A stretch of DNA of 64,000 nt from Solobacterium sp. (GCA_024696355.1 JAILGV010000166.1:1-64000), one strand, 5' to 3'. Positions 7,605 through 15,122 are shown, counted from the stretch's first letter. Notes: generated by a model not told the origin, from the sequence alone. Numbers and translations: made by a program.

Positions 7605-9071
7605 ATGTATCATATATCTGATCTGAAAAAATACAGCCGGTGTCCGCGTCTGTTTCAGCTCGACAGAACAGCCGAAAAAGCTCCGTTTCAGAAATTCATC
7701 AGACTTGATGAAGCGGTAACCGATCTTGCTAAGGAAAAGCTGGGTATTAAAGAATGTTTTCTGGGAGCCAGGAATGATCCGCCCGAACTGGCGCTGGAGG
7801 CACTGAAAACAGAGGAATGGCTGGTCAAGGCACGGTTCGAGTACCGGCAGCTTCGCGTCAAGGTTCCGTTTCTGCACAGAAACGGTGACGGATGGGACCT
7901 GTATTTTCTGTTTGTCGGTCTTTATCCCCACGCAGATGACAGGGCTTTCTACTGTGATACCGTGTATGCCCTGCAGGGAATCGGTCTGAACCTGAAAGAC
8001 ATCAGAATCATTCACCTCAATGCAGATTACGTAAGAAAGGGAGAACTGGACACCGGCAGTCTGTTTAAAGTGTCGGACTGCTTTTATACGGCCAACAACA
8101 ATCCTTCGCAGAATGTTAAGGACATGATTACGAATTCCATGTCGGACATTTCGCAGATCATGGATGAAATGGACCGTCTGGATCATGATCATCCGGAAGC
8201 TCCGGTACGTACTTCAAAGTGTACGGGCAGACAGAAATGCCGGTTTTATGACAGTTGTTTTGAGGAGGAGGCGGCGCTTCCGCACAATTCCATTCTGACG
8301 CTGACCGGAGCGAGATATAAATACCGCATGCAGTCCGAAGGAAGAGAATTTCTGGCGGATGCAGATCCGGAGCTGATCGAAGGCAGTCCCCAGCAGTATG
8401 CCGAAATTATGGCAGACAGGAAGAACGGGCTCTTCATTGACAGAATGGCAGTGAAAACCTGGCTCAGGTCGGTCAGCTATCCCGTAACATTCCTTGATTT
8501 TGAATGGGAAAGATATGCGATACCGCCCTATGACGGAATGAAGCCGTATGATGTTCTCCCGTTTGAATATTCCGTGCATGTGCTGCATGAAAACGGGGAT
8601 GTGAGCCATAACGTCTTTCTTTCCGTACATGATGACAGGCAGGAACTGATCGAGTCCATGCTGAAGGATATTCCCGGACAGGGAACGGTTATGGCATATA
8701 ACGCGGAAGGTGCGGAAATGATCCGGATCAGTGAAATGGCGGAGCAGTTCCCGCAGTATGCCCGGCAGCTTCTGGATATTAATTCGCGCATGAAGGATAT
8801 GCAGGTCCCGTTTGTCAGCGGAATGGTTTATGACACCAGGATGGCAGGTGTATGGTCACTCAAGAAGATTATGTCGATGATGAATGACCGCAGCTACAAG
8901 GATCTTGACATTAACCAGGGCATGGATGCAGTTTATAACTGGCGCATGCTTGACCGGGAGGAAAGCGATACGGACAGCGGACAGATCATCAGTCAGCTGA
9001 AGGAATACTGCGGCATGGATACATATGCGCTGATGGTGGTTTATAAGTGGCTGAAAGAAATTGCAGAGTGA
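7605..9071 (+). CDS. DUF2779 protein: Cas4-like N-terminal region plus DEDD exonuclease-like domain
   Basis: This 488-residue protein matches the DUF2779 layout as I recall it. The N-terminal region resembles Cas4/RecB-type nucleases, with YSRCPRLFQ at 10-18 and IRIIHLNADYVRKGELD near 133-149. Four cysteines (13, 206, 212, 218) repeat the one-plus-three pattern of the Cas4/AddB iron-sulfur staple, but the D and ExK residues of the PD-(D/E)xK site are not evident between them. The C-terminal half looks like an RNase H-fold DEDD exonuclease: FLDFEWE (Asp298, Glu300), YNAEGAEM and YCGMDTYAL near 470. The gene starts at the first base after the rimO stop, with AAAGGA inside rimO. Role unknown; it may act in DNA or RNA processing. 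Confidence 0.7.
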   Translation: MYHISDLKKYSRCPRLFQLDRTAEKAPFQKFIRLDEAVTDLAKEKLGIKECFLGARNDPPELALEALKTEEWLVKARFEYRQLRVKVPFLHRNGDGWDLYFLFVGLYPHADDRAFYCDTVYALQGIGLNLKDIRIIHLNADYVRKGELDTGSLFKVSDCFYTANNNPSQNVKDMITNSMSDISQIMDEMDRLDHDHPEAPVRTSKCTGRQKCRFYDSCFEEEAALPHNSILTLTGARYKYRMQSEGREFLADADPELIEGSPQQYAEIMADRKNGLFIDRMAVKTWLRSVSYPVTFLDFEWERYAIPPYDGMKPYDVLPFEYSVHVLHENGDVSHNVFLSVHDDRQELIESMLKDIPGQGTVMAYNAEGAEMIRISEMAEQFPQYARQLLDINSRMKDMQVPFVSGMVYDTRMAGVWSLKKIMSMMNDRSYKDLDINQGMDAVYNWRMLDREESDTDSGQIISQLKEYCGMDTYALMVVYKWLKEIAE

Positions 9072-9086
9072 TTCTGCTTTTTCTTT
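9063..9086 (+). terminator. possible weak terminator overlapping the DUF2779 stop codon
   Basis: Five-bp stem GCAGA/TCTGC, with the stop codon in its loop, followed by TTTTTCTTT. The stem is short. Confidence 0.45.
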
Positions 9087-9094
9087 ATGAACAA

Positions 9095-9103
9095 TGTTAT
9101 AAT
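9095..9103 (+). promoter_or_regulatory. extended -10 promoter of hpf
   Basis: TG-T-TATAAT is a perfect extended -10 box. The start would be near 9110, leaving a leader of about 117 nt before hpf. The leader holds a small AGGG/CCCT hairpin about 30 nt before the ATG and no recognisable ORF. Confidence 0.65.
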
Positions 9104-9226
9104 TGGATTAACGGAAGAGGTGCAGCAAAAAATATAATAAATACAAATACAGCTGGGCAGAGCTTTTGAAAGAAATGGCATCAAGGGTACCAAGCCCTGA
9201 ATATACAAAGAAAGCGAGGACTTAAC

Positions 9227-9748
9227 ATGCGTTTCGAAATTATTGGCAAAAATGTCACAATCACGGATTCTATGAGAGAGAAAATTGAAAAGAAGCTTTC
9301 TCTTCTGGAGAAGTATCTCCTGATTGATGAAGATACGATCGCAAGGGTCGTAGCCAGAGTTTATCCGGCGTCAATGAAAATCGAAGTTACTATTCCTACG
9401 AAAATCGGTATTCTCAGAACTGAAGTCGAGCACGAAGATCTGTATGCGGCAGTCGATATAGCAATTGACAAGCTTGAAGATCAGGTCCGCAGGCAGAAGA
9501 CACGCCTGAACAGAAGACACAAGAGTTCGCTTGCCGAGACATTCATTCAGGAAGAGGAAGAGGAAGAGGTTGATGTTCCCGTGCGCACCAAGACAATCCA
9601 TGCCAGCAAGATGGATCTTGACGAAGCAATCATGCAGATGGAACTGAGCGGTCACAATTTCTACATCTATACGGATGATGAAAGTGAAAAGATTGCTGTT
9701 GTATATAAGCGCGACAACGGAGGCTACGGCCTGATCGAAACAGATTAG
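9227..9748 (+). CDS. hpf: ribosome hibernation promoting factor, long form
   Basis: Long HPF binds the 30S decoding region and drives 70S pairing into inactive 100S dimers when growth stops. The 173-residue protein has the N-terminal S30AE domain (about 1-100, MRFEIIGKNVTITDSMREKIEKKL), an acidic linker with EEEEEE near 108-113 and the C-terminal dimerisation domain (VRTKTIHASKMDLDEAIMQMELSGHNFYIYTDDESEKIAVVYKR). It has its own promoter and terminator, so it is monocistronic, as expected for a stress-regulated gene. Confidence 0.96.
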   Translation: MRFEIIGKNVTITDSMREKIEKKLSLLEKYLLIDEDTIARVVARVYPASMKIEVTIPTKIGILRTEVEHEDLYAAVDIAIDKLEDQVRRQKTRLNRRHKSSLAETFIQEEEEEEVDVPVRTKTIHASKMDLDEAIMQMELSGHNFYIYTDDESEKIAVVYKRDNGGYGLIETD

Positions 9749-9756
9749 CATCAAAG

Positions 9757-9786
9757 AAAACGTCCTTCACGGAAGGACGTTTTTTA
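9757..9786. terminator. bidirectional terminator between hpf and the membrane protein gene
   Basis: Twelve-bp stem AAAACGTCCTTC/GAAGGACGTTTT with an ACG loop. It has T-runs on both strands, so it can end hpf and the convergent gene that stops at 9793. Confidence 0.9.
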
Positions 9787-9792
9787 TATTCT

Positions 9793-10449
9793 CTAAAGAG
9801 AGACAGCAATCAGGACACTCAGAACGATTGACCAGGCAAGCATTCCCGAAATGAAGTTTCCGCTCTGATTGTAAAGATAGGACAGCATGGAAACAAGAAT
9901 TGTGTTGAAGAAATATGCGGGAATGAACTGCTCGGGGATGAGCGGCGTGAAGGCAATGGTATAGAGCAGTCCGAATGCAAATCCGGAAACCAGTATGATG
10001 ATCACCTCGCGCGAATGAATTTTCATATGGTCTGTCAGGCATTTGAAGGACATGCTTACAATTTCTGCCTGTATGACTGTATAGGCTGCAAATACTGCAG
10101 GTGCGGCAAATATATTGTTTTTCAGTACCGCGGGGTCCGGAAGCAGGACGTTTCCGCGCAGGATTGAACTGTTGAACCATGCCCAGAGTCCGATGAAGAC
10201 ACATCCGATCAGAGTGTAGATCAGCGTGTCGCCGGGATTTTTCTTTGCCCGGTTATAATGGAGGGCAAACAGATTCCAGTTGTATATCATCATGACTGCG
10301 CCGACAAGGTTAAGGGCAAACATATATGACAGGGTCTCATTCGGATTCAGTGTATAAATGACGCGCTGGATCACAGGAACGAGAAAAAACAGGATCAGTG
10401 TTATAACAATACGTTTTAAAGATAAAGCGGAAGAAATCTCTCTTTTCAT
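9793..10449 (-). CDS. multi-pass membrane protein, CPBP-protease-like without catalytic residues
   Basis: This 218-residue protein has about six to seven hydrophobic segments across its length. The middle has a CPBP (Abi) family flavour: AEIVSMSFKCL where the EExxxR motif would be, and VSGFAFGLLYT where FxxxH would be. The two glutamates and the histidine are missing, so protease activity is unlikely. It could equally be an unrelated small membrane protein. GAGGT lies about 4 nt before its ATG on the minus strand. It is transcribed convergently to hpf and divergently from ptsI. Confidence 0.5.
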   Translation of the reverse strand: MKREISSALSLKRIVITLILFFLVPVIQRVIYTLNPNETLSYMFALNLVGAVMMIYNWNLFALHYNRAKKNPGDTLIYTLIGCVFIGLWAWFNSSILRGNVLLPDPAVLKNNIFAAPAVFAAYTVIQAEIVSMSFKCLTDHMKIHSREVIIILVSGFAFGLLYTIAFTPLIPEQFIPAYFFNTILVSMLSYLYNQSGNFISGMLAWSIVLSVLIAVSL

Positions 10450-10732
10450 ATAACCTCATGCGGTGCGATGAATTAATATTAAGGAAAAAATTCCGATCTA
10501 GCAAGCGCGCTGATAAAGTATGCGTTCAGTTCCTGTTCCCGGTCTGAAAGATATCAGAAAAAAGATGTTTATGTCTGCTGTTTTATGCCCGATTGTGCAA
10601 AGGAAGATGTAATCAACAAATCGGCAATTGCCTATCTTTTCCTTCAATGGTAAAGTAATAACAGATAAACGTGTCGTATGTGCATTTTAAGTCTGTCTGA
10701 CATTCAGATATATCATCTGTCCGGGATCATAT

Positions 10733-10738
10733 TATAAT
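10733..10738 (+). promoter_or_regulatory. -10 box of the ptsI promoter
   Basis: Consensus TATAAT with a start expected near 10745, about 54 nt before the ptsI ATG. No good -35 is seen. Confidence 0.6.
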
Positions 10739-10758
10739 CCGCTGCCCGGATCAGTGCA

Positions 10759-10772
10759 TGAAAGCGCATACT
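10759..10772 (+). promoter_or_regulatory. cre-like catabolite-control site in the ptsI leader
   Basis: TGAAAGCGCATACT matches the Gram-positive CcpA consensus TGWAARCGYTWNCW at 13 of 14 positions. It lies between the predicted start and the ribosome site of ptsI, a roadblock position. Confidence 0.5.
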
Positions 10773-10798
10773 GCGTTTAAAGAGGAGGAAAAGGCATC

Positions 10799-12508
10799 AT
10801 GCTTAAAGGTATCGCCGCGTCACAGGGTATTGCTGTCGCAAAGGTTTACAAACTGGAACAGCCGGTTCTGGATATCAGAACATTCGCTGCTGATCCGGCA
10901 GATGAAATCGCCAAGGTAGGGGCGGCATTCGAAAAAACAATTGCAGACATCGAAAAGATCAAGGAAGTAGCTTCCAGAAGTCTGAAAGAAGAAGAACTTG
11001 CTATTTTTGATGCACATCTGATGATGGCAAACGACCCTGAATTCCGCGGCCAGATTGAAGAAGAAATCAAGGCAGTAAAGGAAAATGCTGAATCAGTGGC
11101 ACAGAGAGTTGCGAATAATATGGTCGCAATGTTTGAATCGATGGACAACGATTACTTCAGAGAAAGAGCAGCTGATGTTAAGGACGTTGCGTTCCGTCTC
11201 ATGTGCAACCTGACAGGCAAGGAAATTCCGAATCTTGCTACACTCGACAAGCCGGTCATCGTTGTTGCCAAGGATCTCACACCTTCCGATACCGGTTCAC
11301 TGAACAAGGAATTTGCAAAGGGCTTTGCAACAGAAATCGGCGGAAGAACAAGCCACTCGGCAATTATGGCGCGTTCTCTCGAGATTCCTGCCGTGGTCGG
11401 CGTCAAGGGTATTCTTGAAGAGGCAAAAGACGGCGACATGGTGATTCTGGATGCCATCAACGGTGAAGTCATTCTGAATCCGAGTGATGAACAGATCGCT
11501 GAATATGAAAAGAAGGCAGCTGAATTCCAGGCTGAAAAGGAAGCGCTCAAGGCACTTAAGGACCAGCCGTCGGTATCCACAGACGGACATAAGGTTGAAC
11601 TGGTGGGAAATATCGGCTCACCCGCAGATGTTGAGGCAGTTCTTGCCAACGGCGGCGAGGGCGTAGGTCTGTTCCGTTCCGAGTTCCTCTACATGAAGAG
11701 CGAGGATGACTTCCCTGATGAAGAAACACAGTTTGAAGCTTACAAGACGGTTCTTGAGAGCATGGGAGATCACAAGGTTGTTATCCGTACACTGGATATC
11801 GGCGGTGACAAGAAGCTGAAATACTATCAGTTCGATGAAGAAATGAATCCGTTCCTCGGTGTGCGTGCAATCCGCTTCTGCCTGATCAGAAAAGATGTCT
11901 TCAGAACACAGCTGAGAGCTCTGCTGAGAGCATCTGCGTACGGACATCTGGGAATCATGTTCCCGATGATTGCCACGGTTGCCGAATTCCGTGCTGCCAA
12001 GGCTGTATATGACGAAGAGCGCGCAAAGCTGATTGCCGAAGGCGTCAAAGTCGGTGATGATGTTGAAGTCGGTATTATGATCGAAATTCCGGCTGCGGCA
12101 GTTCTGGCCGACAGACTCGGCAGGGAAGTGGACTTCTTCTCCATCGGAACCAATGACCTGATTCAGTACTCCATGGCTGCTGACCGTATGTCAGAGCCTG
12201 TCTCCTATCTGTATCAGCCGCTGAATCCGTCAATTCTGCGTCTGATCAAGATGGCTATTGACGGTGCCCACAAGAGCGGCAAGTGGTGCGGTATGTGCGG
12301 AGAGATGGCCGGCGATGAACTGGCTGCACCGGTTCTGCTCGGTCTCGGACTTGATGAATTCTCCATGAGTGCTACATCAATCCTCCGTGCAAGAAAGATG
12401 ATCAACAGCCTCAGCTATGCCGAAATGAAGGAAATGGCAGAGAAGGCTCTTGATATGGATACGATTGAGGAAGTTACGGAACTCGTCAAGGCATCCATCG
12501 CAAAATAA
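10799..12508 (+). CDS. ptsI: phosphoenolpyruvate-protein phosphotransferase (PTS Enzyme I)
   Basis: Enzyme I takes phosphate from PEP onto a histidine and passes it to HPr, feeding all PTS transporters. The 569-residue protein has the N-terminal KGIAASQGIAVAK, the phospho-His motif GGRTSHSAIMARSLEIPAVVG near 182-202, the swivel and PEP-binding barrel (GVGLFRSEFLYM, GVRAIRFCL, GIMIEIPAAAVLAD) and the catalytic CGMCGE near 500. A strong AGAGGAGGA site precedes the ATG. The usual partner ptsH is not adjacent. A cre-like site in the leader suggests carbon control. It supplies phosphate to the EIIBC protein at 59-60 kb. Confidence 0.97.
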   Translation: MLKGIAASQGIAVAKVYKLEQPVLDIRTFAADPADEIAKVGAAFEKTIADIEKIKEVASRSLKEEELAIFDAHLMMANDPEFRGQIEEEIKAVKENAESVAQRVANNMVAMFESMDNDYFRERAADVKDVAFRLMCNLTGKEIPNLATLDKPVIVVAKDLTPSDTGSLNKEFAKGFATEIGGRTSHSAIMARSLEIPAVVGVKGILEEAKDGDMVILDAINGEVILNPSDEQIAEYEKKAAEFQAEKEALKALKDQPSVSTDGHKVELVGNIGSPADVEAVLANGGEGVGLFRSEFLYMKSEDDFPDEETQFEAYKTVLESMGDHKVVIRTLDIGGDKKLKYYQFDEEMNPFLGVRAIRFCLIRKDVFRTQLRALLRASAYGHLGIMFPMIATVAEFRAAKAVYDEERAKLIAEGVKVGDDVEVGIMIEIPAAAVLADRLGREVDFFSIGTNDLIQYSMAADRMSEPVSYLYQPLNPSILRLIKMAIDGAHKSGKWCGMCGEMAGDELAAPVLLGLGLDEFSMSATSILRARKMINSLSYAEMKEMAEKALDMDTIEEVTELVKASIAK

Positions 12509-12515
12509 AAATCAG

Positions 12516-12524
12516 TGTTATACT
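12516..12524 (+). promoter_or_regulatory. extended -10 promoter inside the ptsI terminator region
   Basis: TG-T-TATACT (TATACT at 12519-12524) lies right after the ptsI stop. The expected start, near 12531, lies in the 5' arm of the ptsI terminator hairpin, so a new transcript would lack most of that arm. Confidence 0.5.
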
Positions 12525-12557
12525 TGAGGTGTGCAGTGCACACCTCAGGTTTTTTTT
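12525..12557 (+). terminator. ptsI terminator whose T-tract ends at the next start codon
   Basis: An 11-bp inverted repeat TGAGGTGTGCA/TGCACACCTCA is separated by one base and followed by GG and eight T residues. The ATG of the next gene starts immediately after the T-run. Confidence 0.85.
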
Positions 12558-13037
12558 ATGGATAAAAATACGAAAATACTGTTTATATCTAGTACCGGCG
12601 GTCACCTGACGGAGCTTCTGCAGCTGAGCCCGATGTTTGAACATTGTGATTATTATCTGGTCACAGAAAATACAAAGGCCAACCAGGTTCTCAGACAGAA
12701 GTACGGTGACAGGTTTTATACGCTGGTGTTCGGCACGAAGGTGCATCTGTTCACATATCTTTTTAAGTTTGCCTTCAATTGTCTTAAATCATTGTGGCTG
12801 TACTGGAAGATCAGGCCGGATTACGTGATTACAACCGGTACGCATACCGCGGTGCCCATGTGCAGGATTGCCCATACATTCGGGAAAAAGGTGATCTGGA
12901 TCGAAACAATGGCAAATGCCAGGACCGCTACGGCTGCAGGCAGAATGGTTTACCCGATCGCAGATCTGTTCATTGTGCAGTGGAAGAGCATGCTGGAGGT
13001 ATATCCGGATGCTGTATACGGAGGATGGGTATTCTGA
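12558..13037 (+). CDS. Alg14/PssD-type glycosyltransferase subunit
   Basis: This 159-residue protein has the Alg14/PssD start KILFISSTGGHLTELLQL and later PDYVITTGTHTAVPMCRIAHTFGKKVIWIETMA, the membrane-side half of a split GT1-type glycosyltransferase. With the Alg13-like next gene it should transfer a UDP-linked sugar to a lipid-linked acceptor for exopolysaccharide or capsule. The family N-terminus favours ATG 12558, with only AGG as a weak ribosome site. GTG 12531 in the same frame adds nine residues and coincides with the predicted transcription start, so a leaderless start there is possible. Other polysaccharide genes are not adjacent. Confidence 0.8.
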   Translation: MDKNTKILFISSTGGHLTELLQLSPMFEHCDYYLVTENTKANQVLRQKYGDRFYTLVFGTKVHLFTYLFKFAFNCLKSLWLYWKIRPDYVITTGTHTAVPMCRIAHTFGKKVIWIETMANARTATAAGRMVYPIADLFIVQWKSMLEVYPDAVYGGWVF

Positions 13038-13528
13038 TGATACTTGTGACGCTCGGAACGCAGGACAAGCAGTTTCCGCGCCTTCTGAAGGCTGTGGAAA
13101 AGGCGGTAAAAGAAAAATACATCAGTGACAGAGTTGTTGTACAGGCAGGGCATACAAAGTACGAAAGTGCCTGCATGGAGATCTTCGACTTTATTCCCAA
13201 TGACCAGTTTGCATCTTTTCTGCAGGAGGCTGACCTGATCATTACCCACGGCGGTGTGGGAACGATCATGACCGCACTCCGTGAACATAAAAAAATTCTG
13301 GCCGCAGCCAGAAGTGTGAAGTACGGTGAACATCAGAGCGATCATCAGATACAGCTTCTTGAGGAATTTGACGCCGACGGATATCTGATATTCATGAGGG
13401 ACCTCGACGACATTCATCCCTATCTTGAAAAAGCAGTCTCATTTGTTCCGAAAAGCTATGAATCCAATACGGCGTCCATGATCAGCCTGATCGAGGACTG
13501 GATCAGTTCTCATCCGACACGCGGATAG
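13037..13528 (+). CDS. Alg13/PssE-type glycosyltransferase subunit
   Basis: This 163-residue catalytic partner begins with MILVTLGTQDKQFPRLL and has the UDP-sugar-binding block FLQEADLIITHGGVGTIMTAL and later KYGEHQSDHQIQLLEEF, the hallmarks of Alg13/PssE and the C-terminal half of MurG-like enzymes. The start codon shares its A with the upstream TGA, so translation is coupled. ATG 13025 in frame would add four residues and is closer to GGAGG, but the family usually starts at MI-VT-GT. The 3' end overlaps the convergent phosphatase gene by 19 bp. Confidence 0.82.
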   Translation: MILVTLGTQDKQFPRLLKAVEKAVKEKYISDRVVVQAGHTKYESACMEIFDFIPNDQFASFLQEADLIITHGGVGTIMTALREHKKILAAARSVKYGEHQSDHQIQLLEEFDADGYLIFMRDLDDIHPYLEKAVSFVPKSYESNTASMISLIEDWISSHPTRG

Positions 13529-14247
13529 GAACTGCTGACATAGAACTCTTCCATGTCGTTCAGCCTGACGCAGCCCAGAGCTCTGCCGAATACGCATCCG
13601 CAGTCAATATGCAGGATGCTTTTTCTTTTCCCGTGCGCAATCCTGCCGTCATATTCATCGCCGTACATAAAGGTGGGCATATGTCCCACAATCATTGTCA
13701 CGTCATCGAAAGGATTGTCATCAAGGCCGATATGCGGCCATACCAGTTCATATTCGGGGATTTCGGGAAGACTGACGGAAGAATGGCAGTATGAGCCGAG
13801 CCCGGAGTGAACAAGCAGAAATTTTCTGCCCATGATTTCCAGTGTTTTGTAGAATGTGCGGCTGCTGTCCAGGTAAACTTTGATGTCATAACATTCGGGA
13901 AAGGAAAGATCCATGAACTGGTCTGCCGTTGATACACCGCCGTTGTAATGCATCCAGGTGATGAAATCCATATTTGTATGGAGCGCCGCAAAAAGGGCGA
14001 GGCTGCTCTTTTTGCCCTTGATCAGCAGATCGGTATATTTGGCGAGCCATACGTCATGGTTGCCGAAGATCAGATGCATATTCGGATATGACATAATATC
14101 CTGCAGAAGGGCAATTGATTCCTTTCCTCTGTCGCATACGTCGCCGATGATATACATTTCGTCATATTCGCTGAAGGCTATTTTTTCGAGCATGGCATGA
14201 AACTCCTCACGGCAGCCGTGCAGATCACTGATTGCATAAACAGACAT
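13510..14247 (-). CDS. PPP-family metallophosphatase
   Basis: This 245-residue protein has the calcineurin-like motifs in order: SDLHG at residue 7, GDVCDRG near 36, GNHD near 64, GHMPTF near 192 and the terminal HIDCGC. This is the PPP layout of ApaH, PrpE and bacterial serine/threonine phosphatases, with two metals bound by these Asp, Asn and His residues. The target may be phosphoproteins or dinucleoside polyphosphates; sequence alone does not decide. ATG 14247 is chosen over 14283 for its GAGGTG site and because motif I should lie close to the N-terminus. Confidence 0.85.
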   Translation of the reverse strand: MSVYAISDLHGCREEFHAMLEKIAFSEYDEMYIIGDVCDRGKESIALLQDIMSYPNMHLIFGNHDVWLAKYTDLLIKGKKSSLALFAALHTNMDFITWMHYNGGVSTADQFMDLSFPECYDIKVYLDSSRTFYKTLEIMGRKFLLVHSGLGSYCHSSVSLPEIPEYELVWPHIGLDDNPFDDVTMIVGHMPTFMYGDEYDGRIAHGKRKSILHIDCGCVFGRALGCVRLNDMEEFYVSSSYPRVG

Positions 14248-14335
14248 AGAACACCTCTCAGAAGTCAATAAATATATTACCATGTGAGATTATGAATGGG
14301 CAGGGAATACGTGCATGTACAGGGGAACAAAAATC

Positions 14336-14364
14336 TTCACAACAATAACGCGCTTTGTTATAAT
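14336..14364 (+). promoter_or_regulatory. promoter of the YebC2 gene
   Basis: TTCACA, a 17-bp spacer and TATAAT, with TG upstream of the -10: a near-complete housekeeping promoter starting near 14371. Confidence 0.8.
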
Positions 14365-14395
14365 ATTCGAGTAATTTGAAGGGTGGTAATTAATT

Positions 14396-15118
14396 ATGGG
14401 AAGAGCTCATGAAGTGCGTGCAGCATCAATGGCGAAAACAGCCGCGATTAAGTCAAAGCTTTACTCTCGTTTCGGAAAGGAACTGTATATTGCAGCAAAG
14501 TCCGGCGTCCCTGATCCTGATATGAACCTTGCATTAAAGAGAAAGATTGCCGAAGCAAAGTCCAACCAGGTTCCTGCAGACGTAATTAAAAGGGCAATTG
14601 AAAAAGCCAAGGGCGGCACCGATGAAAACTATTCGGAAGCCCGTTATGAAGGCTTCGGTCCCGGTGCCAGCACAGTTATCGTTGACTGTCTGACAGATAA
14701 TGCAAACCGTTCCTATACAGAAGTCAAAACAGCATTCAACAAATCCAAGGGTGCCAAGATTGCCAATGCAGGCTCTGTTTCATACAACTATGAGCAGGTA
14801 GGTCTGTTCTATTTCCCGTATGAGGATGAAGAGGCAATGCTTGATGCCATGATGGAAGCTGAAGTTGATGTTCAGGATCTGAGCGTTGAGGACGGCGAAA
14901 TGATGGTCAAGACAGCTTATACAGATTTCGGAAAGGCTCAGGAAGCGATCGAAAAACTGATTCCGAATGTTGAATTCGATACATGCGAAGTCACAATGCT
15001 TCCGAACGAATATGTCACTCTGGATACAGAGGAAGAAAAAGAAGCTTTCCAGAAACTGATGAATATGCTGAATGACTGCGACGACGTCAACAAGGTATAT
15101 CACAACGTACAGGAATAA
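14396..15118 (+). CDS. YebC/PmpR family protein, YeeN (YebC2) type
   Basis: The 240-residue protein begins with MGRAHEVRAASMAKTAAIKSK rather than MAGHSKWANIKHKK, placing it in the YeeN/YebC2 branch. The three-domain core is present (KRAIEKAKGGTDENYSEARYEGFGPG and SKGAKIANAGSVSYNYEQVG). The family was long called transcriptional regulators; recent work links YebC-type proteins to relief of ribosome stalling on proline-rich sequence, so a translation role is plausible. It is monocistronic with its own promoter and terminator. Confidence 0.9.
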   Translation: MGRAHEVRAASMAKTAAIKSKLYSRFGKELYIAAKSGVPDPDMNLALKRKIAEAKSNQVPADVIKRAIEKAKGGTDENYSEARYEGFGPGASTVIVDCLTDNANRSYTEVKTAFNKSKGAKIANAGSVSYNYEQVGLFYFPYEDEEAMLDAMMEAEVDVQDLSVEDGEMMVKTAYTDFGKAQEAIEKLIPNVEFDTCEVTMLPNEYVTLDTEEEKEAFQKLMNMLNDCDDVNKVYHNVQE

Positions 15119-15122
15119 CCGG

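Larger units (their letters stand above)
10450..10798. other. 349-bp divergent regulatory region between the membrane gene and ptsI
   Basis: No coding frame is supported here. It holds the ptsI promoter (10733-10738) and a cre-like site (10759-10772). AT-rich TTAATATTAATTC near 10470-10485 is a possible minus-strand -10 region. CCGGGATCA and CCCGGATCA form near-direct repeats on the two sides of the ptsI -10 box. Confidence 0.5.

Noticed and set aside
10560-10665. Imperfect inverted repeat GGAAGAT/ATCTTTTCC in the ptsI upstream region
   Set aside because: The arms mismatch, the loop is over 30 nt and no T-run or known regulatory pattern follows. Treated as background.
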